Source: Bradyrhizobium sp. Ec3.3
GTDB taxonomy: Bacteria; Pseudomonadota; Alphaproteobacteria; Rhizobiales; Xanthobacteraceae
Assembly (NCBI RefSeq): GCF_000472925.1
Contig: NZ_AXAS01000014.1
Location: 124,001 to 188,000, forward strand
DNA length: 64,000 nucleotides
Reading direction: 5' to 3'
How positions within the stretch are numbered: position 1 is the first letter of the stretch; each line of letters begins with the position of its first letter. Of the stretch, positions 1-7,596 are shown piece after piece. Both the position numbers and the translations under genes were made by a program. The notes below the pieces were generated by a model. It made no database searches. It was not told where the DNA came from and was given only the letters and a program-made list of their open reading frames with translations.

Positions 1-1280
1 TCCAACATCGCCCGCAGTTCGACCGTCTGCGGGTCGAGTTCTCGCGCTCTCTCCATAGAGGCGACGGGATCGGCTTTTCCGAGCCAGATCAGCGCTGACC
101 GAACAACGTCGCTCCACCCTTCAAACGAGGCGAGGCGCTTGGCCGGCTGCGGCCGGCCTGCGGCCACGTAGGCCCTACAGATCGTCAGGGCGGCAGCGAC
201 ATAGGCGCCTCGATCGCTCATGACCATGGCGACGGGATCCTTCCTAAAGACGCGCAGTTCCGGCCTCTCGATTTCCGGATCGAGCACTGCGGTAATGACC
301 CGTCGGGTCATGTCGCCGATAATTGTGATGTTGTTTCCGCTTGCGAAGAAGGTCGTCCCACGCGCCTCGACGCGGGCGTTTTCCGAAAGGCCCAAGATGC
401 GCATTCGAACGCTGGATCGTTCTATCGCGATGCACAGCGCGTCGCCGCCAAGTCCGTTCGTGACGTTGTCGATCGAAATCAGTGGCTGTCCAGCCATCAA
501 TGCGGCGCCGAGCCGCTTCTCCGTCTCTTCGTCATTTCGGCCGGCTGCCATCACTGGCATCAACTGCCCGATCGCTGCCGAGGCGACGACGTCCGACAAG
601 TAGCTCTTTCCGCTCCCGGCCGCCGGCGCGCTGAACACATGCATCGGCGCGACCGGAAACGCGCCGCGCGCGATTGGCGTTATCAGCGCCGACAGGGCTA
701 CGGATTTTGATACGTCGTCAGCGAAGGGAAATTCCGTAAGAAGGTCTTCAAGAAGGCTAAGCGAGTGCAGCGCATCGGCCTTCGAAGGGCTCGCTGGAAT
801 TGCGGGCATCTTCGGCGGGGCGAGCAGCAGCAACTGGGTCGCCGGATCGTACCCGGGTCGGGTCAGCAACGACCCGTCCGGACGCATTGTTGGCGTCGTC
901 AACACGCCGACAATGGTCTGGAAGTGCCACTCTCCCGTCCTCGCTAGGATGGTCTTCGCAACATCCATGGGAGGGTCGCATCGCGCCCATTCCTTTTCGC
1001 GAGAGCGGTACTTCTGGAAGATCGCGTATCGCGCCAGCAAGTCGCGAAGGTAGACGGCGTCAACCGGCTCAAGCCGGACAACAGCGCTCTTATGACCGTT
1101 CGCCGCGGCGACCGTCTCCACGATCGGCCGAACGAGATTGCCGCCGTACTGGTAGACGTCCACTTCAGCATCCAACAGCGCGCGTTCGCCTCGCGTGGCA
1201 TTATCGGAGATATCGCCCAGCTGAATTATCGGGGGCTCGCGTCGTTGCGACGGTGAAATCAGCTCCGCAACATTAGTCAT
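1..1280 (-). CDS. Partial replication-type ATPase (primase/helicase-like) of a mobile element
   Basis: The frame is open from an ATG at 1280 to the left edge (about 426 codons) without a stop, so the C-terminus is missing. A Walker A motif (PAAGSGKS, Lys about residue 225) is followed by a Walker B-like LISIDN and a sensor-like segment GNNITIIGDMTRR. This order resembles the ATPase part of primase/helicase proteins of phages, plasmids and integrative elements. Residues 1-150 have no domain I can name. It probably acts on element DNA as a hexameric ATPase, but that is inferred from the motifs. It is transcribed away from the integrase and lies downstream of the unknown gene at 1420-2082. The Shine-Dalgarno before the chosen start is weak. 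Confidence 0.75.
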   Translation of the reverse strand, partial: MTNVAELISPSQRREPPIIQLGDISDNATRGERALLDAEVDVYQYGGNLVRPIVETVAAANGHKSAVVRLEPVDAVYLRDLLARYAIFQKYRSREKEWARCDPPMDVAKTILARTGEWHFQTIVGVLTTPTMRPDGSLLTRPGYDPATQLLLLAPPKMPAIPASPSKADALHSLSLLEDLLTEFPFADDVSKSVALSALITPIARGAFPVAPMHVFSAPAAGSGKSYLSDVVASAAIGQLMPVMAAGRNDEETEKRLGAALMAGQPLISIDNVTNGLGGDALCIAIERSSVRMRILGLSENARVEARGTTFFASGNNITIIGDMTRRVITAVLDPEIERPELRVFRKDPVAMVMSDRGAYVAAALTICRAYVAAGRPQPAKRLASFEGWSDVVRSALIWLGKADPVASMERARELDPQTVELRAML

Positions 1281-1419
1281 GAGGCGCCCCGCGTGTTTCC
1301 CGGTCGTTCAATGGTCCACGGACGGCCCTGTCTCTCACCGGGAAATCGTAACGGAGTAGCGCGACCGGGCCATACGTCGCGATCTTTAAGAAATTCGAGG
1401 GACAAGACATTGCCGGCGC

Positions 1420-2082
1420 TCAGGATTTCGGCTTCGGCCATAGCAGTTCAATCGTTCGCCGCGATGGAGATCGCTCTGCGGGTGGGAAGTTCGACCGAGC
1501 CGCCAAGGAGAGCTTCTGCGCGATCTCTTGAAGAGCTCCCGCCCAACCCCGCTCGGTAAGGAGGTCGAAAATCACGCGGTGCCAGGACGCATCGAACACT
1601 GGGCGCGGCGAGAGATACATGTCGACCAAGCTGTCAAGGTAGCCGGCAGACCACTTGATCCATTCGGCTTCGTCTCGCGATCGTGGTGCCTTGAGTTTCA
1701 CCACCAATGCGTCCGCGGCGCCCTTCAAGGTCGCGTGCGCCGGGCCGCCGGAAAATTGGATGTAACGATGGAGGTCGGGCCGGCCCAGGGCTTCGCGAAC
1801 GTAGTCCAGCGAAGCGGTTTCGAGCGGAACGTCTGATGTGAGCGCAACGGCAATATAGGCCGCGTGATACAGCGATACACAACGAAACACGTGCGCGCAG
1901 TGAACGATCGCGATCGCGAAGCGATCACGATCATCGAAGAAGGCAAGTCCAGTGCCCTTCGGGCGCCCACGCGATTTCTGCGTAAACGCCGCATCCCGCC
2001 TTTCCCGGTCTGCGCGGGATCGCTTTCGGCGCGCGCGACGCGCGGCTTGCCGACTGACACCTGGTTCTCTACCTGTTGACAT
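1420..2082 (-). CDS. Hypothetical protein of the integrated element (220 aa)
   Basis: This open frame on the minus strand reads in the same direction as the ATPase gene that follows it, with 137 bases between them. The N-terminal 35 residues are extremely rich in Arg, Lys and Ala and look disordered or nucleic-acid binding. The rest is a mixed alpha-helical sequence with no signal peptide or membrane segment. I do not recognise the family. Its position between an excisionase-like gene and a replication-type ATPase suggests a role in element maintenance, but nothing in the sequence states that role. The frame is supported by its length and by protein-like composition; the start codon is uncertain. 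Confidence 0.55.
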   Translation of the reverse strand: MSTGREPGVSRQAARRARRKRSRADRERRDAAFTQKSRGRPKGTGLAFFDDRDRFAIAIVHCAHVFRCVSLYHAAYIAVALTSDVPLETASLDYVREALGRPDLHRYIQFSGGPAHATLKGAADALVVKLKAPRSRDEAEWIKWSAGYLDSLVDMYLSPRPVFDASWHRVIFDLLTERGWAGALQEIAQKLSLAARSNFPPAERSPSRRTIELLWPKPKS

Positions 2083-2135
2083 GCCCGGCGTTCCCTCACG
2101 TCGGTGATCTATGGGGCTCGCCTGCGTTGCCGCGC

Positions 2136-2157
2136 AGCGCGGGCCCCGCGCTTTTTG
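2136..2157 (+). terminator. Rho-independent terminator-like hairpin, plus strand
   Basis: A 7-bp stem AGCGCGG/CCGCGCT with a 3-nt loop is followed directly by a run of five T residues on the plus strand. No plus-strand gene that would need it was recognised upstream, so it may end an antisense or small RNA, or be a relic. Confidence 0.4.
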
Positions 2158-2204
2158 GGCGGCGGCGCCGCCCGGTTCGGACTGACTGACGCAACTGGGG
2201 AATT

Positions 2205-2240
2205 GGCGGCACGCCGGATAGACGGAAACGGCGTGCCGCC
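2205..2240. repeat. Perfect 12-bp inverted repeat
   Basis: GGCGGCACGCCG at 2205-2216 and its exact complement at 2229-2240 flank a 12-nt loop. It lies in the non-coding stretch between the excisionase-like gene and the unknown gene upstream of the ATPase. It has no T-run, so a simple terminator is unlikely. A protein-binding or replication/transfer site is possible. Confidence 0.5.
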
Positions 2241-2277
2241 GGTGCCACCGCTGTACATCCGAGCGGGGACAACCTGC

Positions 2278-2301
2278 GTCGACGGGCCAGGACCCGTCGA
2301 C
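2278..2301. repeat. Perfect 9-bp inverted repeat next to the excisionase-like gene
   Basis: GTCGACGGG at 2278-2286 and CCCGTCGAC at 2293-2301 form a 9-bp stem with a 6-nt loop. It ends 19 bases past the stop codon of the HTH gene, where a terminator or attenuating hairpin would sit, but there is no clear U-run. Confidence 0.45.
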
Positions 2302-2320
2302 GATAGCTTCGGCAGGGGCC

Positions 2321-2527
2321 CTATCGAGCGCCCGCCTCTTCCATCATTTTGTCGAAGGCTGCTTTCGGCACGCGAAACAGCTTGCCGATCTTGATGACGG
2401 GGATTTCGCCTTTCTTCGCTGCCTCATAGGTAGCGTATTTCGTCAGGCCAAGCATTTGTCCGACATCCGGCCAGAGATCGTAAACGAGCCTCTCAGTTTG
2501 CTGCCCGTCTTGCGCTGCCTTCTTCAT
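2321..2527 (-). CDS. Small helix-turn-helix protein, probable excisionase (Xis/AlpA-like)
   Basis: This 68-residue protein has a MerR-like helix-turn-helix of the excisionase type. The segment around YATYEAAKKGEIPVIKIGK and then LFRVPKAAF is the usual arrangement in Xis and AlpA-type factors (a helix, a Gly-Glu turn, a wing, and a Phe-containing final helix). A longer upstream extension of the frame (to 2923) overlaps the divergent gene and is unlikely to be used, so I chose the ATG at 2527. Such proteins bend att DNA and steer the integrase towards excision. It is divergent from the integrase operon and shares the 2528-2634 spacer, which carries repeats also present at the attachment site. 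Confidence 0.72.
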   Translation of the reverse strand: MKKAAQDGQQTERLVYDLWPDVGQMLGLTKYATYEAAKKGEIPVIKIGKLFRVPKAAFDKMMEEAGAR

Positions 2528-2568
2528 CCTGGCCACTCCGATATTTGGTGATTTACCAGATATAGAGT

Positions 2569-2655
2569 TGACTGGTTTGAATTCAAGTTTTATTTCTGGA
2601 CATTCACCAAAAATCCTGACTAGTTTGGGTTGCCATGCCAAGTTTGACCAGTTTG
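2569..2655 (-). repeat. Three direct copies of a 10-bp motif between the divergent xis-like and int operons
   Basis: Read on the minus strand, the copies are CAAACCAGTC (2569-2579), CAAACTAGTC (2617-2627) and CAAACTGGTC (2645-2655). The third overlaps the first codons of the 2635 gene. The same motif recurs near the attachment site at 4541-4647, with one copy identical. Between the first two there is also an inverted pair, ATTTGGTGA (2543-2551) and TCACCAAAAAT (2604-2614). The spacer is clearly richer in A and T than its surroundings, as expected for a promoter and operator region. Confidence 0.6.
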
Positions 2656-3186
2656 CTTCCCACCATCGCCCCTCTGTTTGGGCTAACAGAACAAGCTCTG
2701 TACGAGCGTCAGCGCGCGCTTGTCCGGATGAACCTCCTGCCCGCTCCAAAGGGCCGCGGACGCGGGAGCGGAGCTGAAGCGACGCCGGAGAACGTCGCGC
2801 TTTTGACCGTTGCGGTGATGGTGACGGACAACCTGTCCGATACGGACGATCGCGTTCGTAAGCTAGCTTTCGCGCCCTTTGTCGACGGCAAGAAGGATCG
2901 TTGTCCCTGGACAGGCGCAACAAACTTTAAGGATGCGCTGAGCTTCATCCTGTCCGCCGATGCGCCCGAAGCCAAGCCCTCAATCTTCACCGACGTCACC
3001 GTGTCTCGCACCGAGCCTGTGGCTTCCATTGGGTTTGCTTGGCCGAAGCGTCGTCAGGGGTTCAGTCAGTTCGGCATTCGCGACCGGCGCCGGGATCGAC
3101 TTCTTGTGGTGGCCGAACTTCCGAACAAGGCATTGCAGGAAATTCGTGTCGCCCTGCTCAACAATGAGGGAGCTGGATCATCATGA
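2635..3186 (+). CDS. Element-encoded wHTH-like protein of unknown function (183 aa)
   Basis: The N-terminal 70 residues (LLPTIAPLFGL ... NLLPAPKGRGRG ... ENVALLTVAV) look like a winged-helix module of a kind I associate with unknown proteins of rhizobial phages and islands. The C-terminal part is variable and not recognisable. The stop overlaps the integrase start (ATGA at 3183-3186), so the two are translationally coupled. No good Shine-Dalgarno lies before the ATG at 2635, and a motif copy overlaps the start, so expression may be unusual or the true start may lie further in. It is perhaps a regulator or accessory factor for the integrase, but this is inference. Confidence 0.6.
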   Translation: MPSLTSLLPTIAPLFGLTEQALYERQRALVRMNLLPAPKGRGRGSGAEATPENVALLTVAVMVTDNLSDTDDRVRKLAFAPFVDGKKDRCPWTGATNFKDALSFILSADAPEAKPSIFTDVTVSRTEPVASIGFAWPKRRQGFSQFGIRDRRRDRLLVVAELPNKALQEIRVALLNNEGAGSS

Positions 3187-4499
3187 AGGGTTCAATCCGC
3201 GAACGTTCGCCCGGTCCCAAGGGCAATCGCCTGTCCAAGCGATCGCACGGAGATGGAAGCATCGATCGTCGCGGCGAGGAGATCTATCGCCTTCGCTACC
3301 GCGTGAATGGCAAACGCTTCACCAAAACGTTTCACGGCACGCTGGGCGACGCGCGAAAGGAATTGCGCGCGCTGCTGCGCGCTGGCGATACCGGCGAGCA
3401 TGTTGATCCTAGTAAGCTGACCGTCGGCGAATGGATGGAACAATGGTTGGATGCCGGCGCGCCCGGACGGCGACGCAAGAAAGTCAGCCAGCGAACGTTA
3501 GAGCGCTACGGACAGTTGCTGCGAACGCACGTAAAGCCGGCGCTTGGCGACCAGCAGCTGCAGAAACTACGCGCTCCCGAAATAGACAAGCTGTATGCGG
3601 ACATCGAGAGCAAGGGCGAGATCGCGCCACGGACTGCGCACCACGTCCACACCGTTTTCGGGGCCTGTCTGGCGACAGCATTTCGTAAAGGCACGATCGC
3701 CAGCAACCCCATGCTTCGTGTGGAGCGCGTCCCCAATCCGGAAGGCCAAGTCTTCGAGGATGAGGAGCTGGAGACCGACGAAATCGGAGAGGGCCTAGAC
3801 GAGGCTGAGCTAGCCAGATTGATTGCCGGATTTGAGCCGTCCGGCCTATATCCCGTCGTGGTGCTCGCGGCAGCGACAGGCGCTCGCCGCAATGAGTTGC
3901 TGGCGCTTCGCTGGACCGATCTCGACGTCGAGAAAAAGACGCTGCGGATCGAGCGAGCATGGGAGCAGACCAAGAAGTTCGGGCTCCGGCTCAAACTGCC
4001 AAAGACCAAGCGTGGGCTGCGTACCATCGAGCTCGACGATGCCAGCGTTACGATGTTGCTCAAGGAGAAGGAACGTCATCAGCAGATTGTTGCCGGCATC
4101 CCCGACGGCGTTGACGTCGACCTGTCGCTGATCAAGCTGCCTGCCGTCGCCCTGATGTTCCCGGCGGTGCCCGAACCCGGCGAGGACTTCGACTTCACAA
4201 AGCCACGCAATCCGCGCAACTTCTCAAAGGAATTCGCCCGCCGGGCTGACCATGTCAGGGAGCAGGCTAGCAAGGCCGATCTGCCCAGCTTTGGCAAAAT
4301 AAGGTTTCATGACCTGCGAGGCATCCACTCGACCGCCCTGCTTGACGCCGGCATTCCGGTTCATACCGTAGCCCAACGGATCGGCGATGACCCAGCCGTT
4401 TTGCTCCGGAATTATGCGAAGAGAAAAAGGTCGAAGCAGGCCAACAAGTCGGTTGCCGCGGCCATTGCAGCGTTCGCTTCAGAGTTCTTGCGGAAGTAG
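3183..4499 (+). CDS. Tyrosine recombinase (site-specific integrase)
   Basis: This 438-residue protein has the layout of a phage/ICE integrase. It has an AP2-like arm-binding N-terminus (residues 1-70, with GSIDRRGEEIYRLRY and RFTKTF), a SAM-like core-binding domain (about 75-190) and a C-terminal catalytic domain. Catalytic residues visible are Arg235 (TGARRNE), a beta-hairpin Lys region (LPKTKRGLR), His376 and Arg379 (HDLR), and the nucleophile Tyr411 (RNYAKR). The usual His/Trp nine residues before the Tyr is Asp402 (IGDDPA), which is unusual. The gene overlaps the preceding gene by 4 nt and ends about 160 nt before a tRNA-Ser fragment, its probable attachment site. Confidence 0.93.
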   Translation: MKGSIRERSPGPKGNRLSKRSHGDGSIDRRGEEIYRLRYRVNGKRFTKTFHGTLGDARKELRALLRAGDTGEHVDPSKLTVGEWMEQWLDAGAPGRRRKKVSQRTLERYGQLLRTHVKPALGDQQLQKLRAPEIDKLYADIESKGEIAPRTAHHVHTVFGACLATAFRKGTIASNPMLRVERVPNPEGQVFEDEELETDEIGEGLDEAELARLIAGFEPSGLYPVVVLAAATGARRNELLALRWTDLDVEKKTLRIERAWEQTKKFGLRLKLPKTKRGLRTIELDDASVTMLLKEKERHQQIVAGIPDGVDVDLSLIKLPAVALMFPAVPEPGEDFDFTKPRNPRNFSKEFARRADHVREQASKADLPSFGKIRFHDLRGIHSTALLDAGIPVHTVAQRIGDDPAVLLRNYAKRKRSKQANKSVAAAIAAFASEFLRK

Positions 4500-4540
4500 C
4501 GGTGGCGTCCGGAAGAGACATTTGGACCCAAACTTGGACC

Positions 4541-4647
4541 CAAACCAGCCGCATCTAGACGAAACTGGACAAACTGGTCGGCACAGGAGCAGGCCAGTAG
4601 ATCGTTGAAAAGCCTAAAAAATCAAACTAGACGAGATCAAACGAGAC
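4541..4647 (+). repeat. Cluster of integrase arm-type site candidates beside the attachment site
   Basis: Between the integrase stop and the tRNA fragment the plus strand reads CAAACCAGCC (4541), GAAACTGGAC (4561), CAAACTGGTC (4570), CAAACTAGAC (4623) and CAAACGAGAC (4638). They are near-identical and share one orientation. The 4570 copy is identical to the copy at 2645-2655. The last two sit in a larger direct repeat starting ATCAAAC. Clustered short direct repeats flanking a core are typical of arm sites bound by the integrase N-terminal domain. Confidence 0.6.
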
Positions 4648-4660
4648 CGCTCACTGCGTA

Positions 4661-4699
4661 TTTCAAGACCGGTGCCTTAAACCACTCGGCCACCCTTCC
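4661..4699 (-). pseudogene. 5'-half fragment of tRNA-Ser(UGA), element/chromosome junction
   Basis: Read on the minus strand this is the 5' half of a tRNA-Ser: acceptor strand GGAAGGG, the D-arm region GGCCGAGTGGTTTAAGGC, the anticodon 5' strand CCGGT and the loop CTTGAAA with anticodon TGA. The match stops right after the anticodon loop. What follows, TACGCAGTGAGC, does not close the anticodon stem and no T-arm is present. A truncated tRNA copy next to an integrase is the usual sign of an att site. The complete tRNA would be expected at the other, unseen end of the element. Confidence 0.75.
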
Positions 4700-4914
4700 C
4701 TGACAGGAATTTCAGTCGCTTAACGCAGGCGCTCCGCAAAGGCAACGCGAACTTGGCCCAAGCCGGGCGGCAAGTGCCCTCGCCCACCGGAACCGCCTGT
4801 AAGGTCGCTGTCAGCTTGGCGCCTTAGCTTGCGAAGCTTGCAACGGCCCTCATCACGTGGCCGGACACACTCAAATCCCGACATCGGCGCCGCCGCCCAG
4901 GGCGTCGCCGGTTA

Positions 4915-4952
4915 CGAGGCCCGGTTGGACTGGTCTCCAACTCCGGGCCTCG
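4915..4952. repeat. 15-bp hairpin with a 6-nt loop
   Basis: CGAGGCCCGG plus TTGGA (4915-4929) pairs with TCCAA plus CCGGGCCTCG (4936-4952), interrupted only by a 2-nt bulge, around the loop CTGGTC. It lies 14 bases from the next hairpin in a gene-free stretch. The region 4700-5015 contains no recognisable gene. Confidence 0.45.
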
Positions 4953-4965
4953 TTCGCTTCAAACG

Positions 4966-4996
4966 AAAGCGCGGCGCCAGGGCGCCGCGCTTTTTT
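4966..4996. terminator. Strong intrinsic terminator, probably bidirectional
   Basis: AAAGCGCGGCGCC and GGCGCCGCGCTTT form a 13-bp stem. On the plus strand six T residues follow; on the minus strand the tail is TTTCGTTTG. It lies 19 bases beyond the stop codon of the minus-strand gene at 5016-5393, which it most likely terminates. Confidence 0.7.
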
Positions 4997-5015
4997 GTCC
5001 GCAACTGATTCTGGT

Positions 5016-5393
5016 TCAGTAGCCCCCGCAGGATGCGCAAGGCGAGGCGACCGGGGCGTAATAAGAGTAGCCGGGCGAGACCATCTCGACGCGCTGGCGC
5101 GTCGCATATTGCGGCGGGATGCGCTCGTACTGCACGCCGGGCGGGGCGACCATCACGGTCTGCGGCACCATCACGGTGCGGTATTGCGCGGGGGTGCGAT
5201 GGGCAACGACGGCGCCGGGCGAGATCATCACGGTCTCATCGACGGCGCGATATTGCGGCGCCACGTATTGCTGCTGGTAGCAGGTCGTGCACGGCGGCGG
5301 GGTGTAGCAACTGTAGCAGCCGGCGGACGCTGCGCCCGTCATGGCGATGACGGCGGTTGCGCTGGCGAAAACGACGGCAATGGTACGAGACAT
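5016..5393 (-). CDS. Small secreted Cys/Tyr/Pro-rich protein
   Basis: The chosen ATG at 5393 gives 125 residues with a clear Sec signal peptide (MSRTIAVVFASATAVIAMTG, cleavage near ASA-GC). The mature part begins with a cysteine-rich stretch (GCYSCYTPPPCTTCYQQQ) and continues with Pro, Tyr, Val and Gln-rich sequence. It ends CASCGGY. I know of no function; the composition suggests a periplasmic or surface structural protein, and the first Cys after the signal could be lipidated if a lipobox reading is accepted (ASAGC). The longer upstream extension of the frame lacks signal-peptide character and was rejected. A strong terminator follows. Confidence 0.65.
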   Translation of the reverse strand: MSRTIAVVFASATAVIAMTGAASAGCYSCYTPPPCTTCYQQQYVAPQYRAVDETVMISPGAVVAHRTPAQYRTVMVPQTVMVAPPGVQYERIPPQYATRQRVEMVSPGYSYYAPVASPCASCGGY

Positions 5394-5584
5394 GGTGGTA
5401 GTGCCCCAACAAGCGAAATGATTTGGATAGATAAATCGGCGTGCAGCAGTATACGCCGCGAAATCCGCATTGATGAAAGTTCGTCGGGGCATCCTTAACG
5501 CGACCAGCCAATTCTGGCTGGCCGCTAACGCTTCATTGACCAATCACAATCCGACCCGCGGATCGCAGCGCGCGATAGCGCCGC

Positions 5585-7435
5585 TCAGTTCGAGCGGCGC
5601 TTGACCTCGCGCACCGCGCCGCGCGCGGCGCTGGTGGTCAGTGCGGCATACGCTTGCAGCGCGGTCGAGACGTTGCGCTTGCGGTTCTGCGGCTGCCAGG
5701 CCGCATCGTCCCGCGCCTCCTCCGCTGCACGACGCTTGGCGAGCTCCTCGTCGGAGACGTCGAGCTGGATGCTGCGGTTGGGAATGTCGATCGCGATGCG
5801 GTCGCCGTCGCGCACGAGCCCGATGTTGCCGCCTTCGGCGGCCTCCGGCGACAGATGCCCGATCGAGAGCCCTGAGGACCCGCCGGAGAAACGGCCGTCG
5901 GTGACGAGCGCGCAGGCTTTGCCGAGGCCGACCGACTTCAGATAGCTGGTCGGATAGAGCATCTCCTGCATGCCGGGGCCGCCGCGCGGGCCTTCGTAGC
6001 GCACGACCACGACTTCGCCGGCAACGACCTTGCCGCCCAGAATGCCCTCGACTGCGGCGTCCTGGCTCTCGAACACGCGTGCGGGGCCAGAGAATTTCAG
6101 GATCGAAGCGTCGACGCCCGCGGTCTTCACGATGCAGCCGTCCTGCGCGAGGTTGCCGTAGAGCACGGCAAGGCCGCCGTCCTTGCTGAAGGCGTGCTCG
6201 AGATTTCGCACAACACCCTTCTCGCGGTCGAGATCGAGCTCGTCGTAGCGGCGCTCCTGGCTGAAGGCGACCTGGGTCGGGATGCCGCCGGGCGAGGCGC
6301 GATAGAAGGTGCGCACCGCCTCGCTCTTCGAGCGCTTGACGTCCCAGCGCTCCAAGGCGTCGGCCATGGTCGGTGCGTGCACGGTCGAGACCTTTGTGTC
6401 GATCAGGCCGGCGCGATCGAGCTCGCCCAGGATGCCCATGATGCCGCCGGCGCGATGGACGTCCTCGACATGCACGTCGGCGACGGAAGGAGCGACCTTG
6501 CAGAGCACGGGCACGCGTCGCGACAGGCGGTCGATGTCGTGCATGGTGAACTCGACCTGCCCCTCATGGGCAGCCGCAAGCAGATGCAGCACGGTGTTGG
6601 TCGAGCCGCCCATCGCGATATCCAGCGTCATCGCGTTCTCGAACGCCTTGAAATTCGCGACGTTGCGCGGCAGCACGCTCGCGTCGTCCTGCTCATAATA
6701 GCGGCGCACGAGATCGACGATGGTGTGGCCGGCCTCGACGAACAGCCGCTTGCGGTCGGCATGGGTTGCGACCACCGAGCCGTTGCCGGGCAGCGCGAGG
6801 CCCAGCGCCTCGGTGAGGCAGTTCATCGAATTTGCCGTGAACATGCCCGAGCAGGAGCCGCAGGTCGGACACGCCGAGCGCTCGATCACCTTGACGTCGT
6901 CATCGCTGACCTTGGAATCGGCGGCGGCGACCATCGCATCGATCAGATCGACCGCATGGGTCTTGCCGTGCAGCTTGACCTTGCCGGCCTCCATCGGGCC
7001 GCCCGAGACGAACACCGCGGGGATGTTGAGCCGCAGCGCCGCCATCAGCATGCCAGGCGTGATCTTGTCGCAATTGGAGATGCAGACGAGGCCGTCGGCG
7101 CAATGGGCGTTGGCCATGTATTCGACGCTGTCGGCGATCAATTCGCGCGACGGCAGGCTGTAGAGCATGCCGTCATGGCCCATGGCGATGCCGTCGTCGA
7201 CCGCGATGGTGTTGAATTCCTTGGCGACGCCGCCGGCCTGCTCAATCTCGCGGGCGACGAGCTGGCCGAGGTCCTTCAGGTGGACGTGGCCGGGCACGAA
7301 CTGGGTGAAGGAGTTGACGACCGCGATGATCGGCTTGCCGAAATCCGCATCCTTCATGCCCGTCGCGCGCCAGAGGCCGCGCGCGCCCGCCATGTTGCGG
7401 CCGTGGGTGGTGGTGCGGGAGCGATAGGCTGGCAT
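5585..7435 (-). CDS. ilvD: Dihydroxy-acid dehydratase
   Basis: IlvD removes water from 2,3-dihydroxy-isovalerate and -methylvalerate in the isoleucine/valine pathway, using an iron-sulfur cluster and Mg2+. The protein is 616 residues, the same length as E. coli IlvD, and I recognise it along its whole length. Cluster-binding motifs [13 protein letters not shown] and [19 protein letters not shown] are present, as are the C-terminal [12 protein letters not shown] and DGRFSGG blocks. The ATG at 7435 is preceded by AGGACGG at a suitable distance, so I prefer it to an upstream start in the same frame. It stands alone, with about 160 non-coding bases separating it from the ABC transporter operon to its right. 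Confidence 0.97.
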   Translation of the reverse strand: MPAYRSRTTTHGRNMAGARGLWRATGMKDADFGKPIIAVVNSFTQFVPGHVHLKDLGQLVAREIEQAGGVAKEFNTIAVDDGIAMGHDGMLYSLPSRELIADSVEYMANAHCADGLVCISNCDKITPGMLMAALRLNIPAVFVSGGPMEAGKVKLHGKTHAVDLIDAMVAAADSKVSDDDVKVIERSACPTCGSCSGMFTANSMNCLTEALGLALPGNGSVVATHADRKRLFVEAGHTIVDLVRRYYEQDDASVLPRNVANFKAFENAMTLDIAMGGSTNTVLHLLAAAHEGQVEFTMHDIDRLSRRVPVLCKVAPSVADVHVEDVHRAGGIMGILGELDRAGLIDTKVSTVHAPTMADALERWDVKRSKSEAVRTFYRASPGGIPTQVAFSQERRYDELDLDREKGVVRNLEHAFSKDGGLAVLYGNLAQDGCIVKTAGVDASILKFSGPARVFESQDAAVEGILGGKVVAGEVVVVRYEGPRGGPGMQEMLYPTSYLKSVGLGKACALVTDGRFSGGSSGLSIGHLSPEAAEGGNIGLVRDGDRIAIDIPNRSIQLDVSDEELAKRRAAEEARDDAAWQPQNRKRNVSTALQAYAALTTSAARGAVREVKRRSN

Positions 7436-7596
7436 GGCGGTTTCCGTCCTGGTTGGGTGGGGCCAGGCGGGAAATTTTGAAGCCGCCTCAGGCCTTTCCG
7501 GCCGGATAGCGCACGGGGTCGGCTCGCGCAACGGGAACTTGGGCCGGACAGGGCTCCCCTGCCCCAGGCGCGGCCTCCTCGTAGCCCGCCTTGCCC

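Noticed and set aside
2104..2394. Plus-strand frame over the hairpin block
   Set aside because: It runs through strong palindromes and over the HTH gene and has no homology.
4600..4720. Complete tRNA-Ser gene
   Set aside because: Only the 5' half is present; the anticodon stem does not close and no T-arm or 3' acceptor strand follows.
6194..7480. Long plus-strand open frame opposite ilvD
   Set aside because: It is the complement of a highly conserved ilvD; such shadows are common in high-GC genes.
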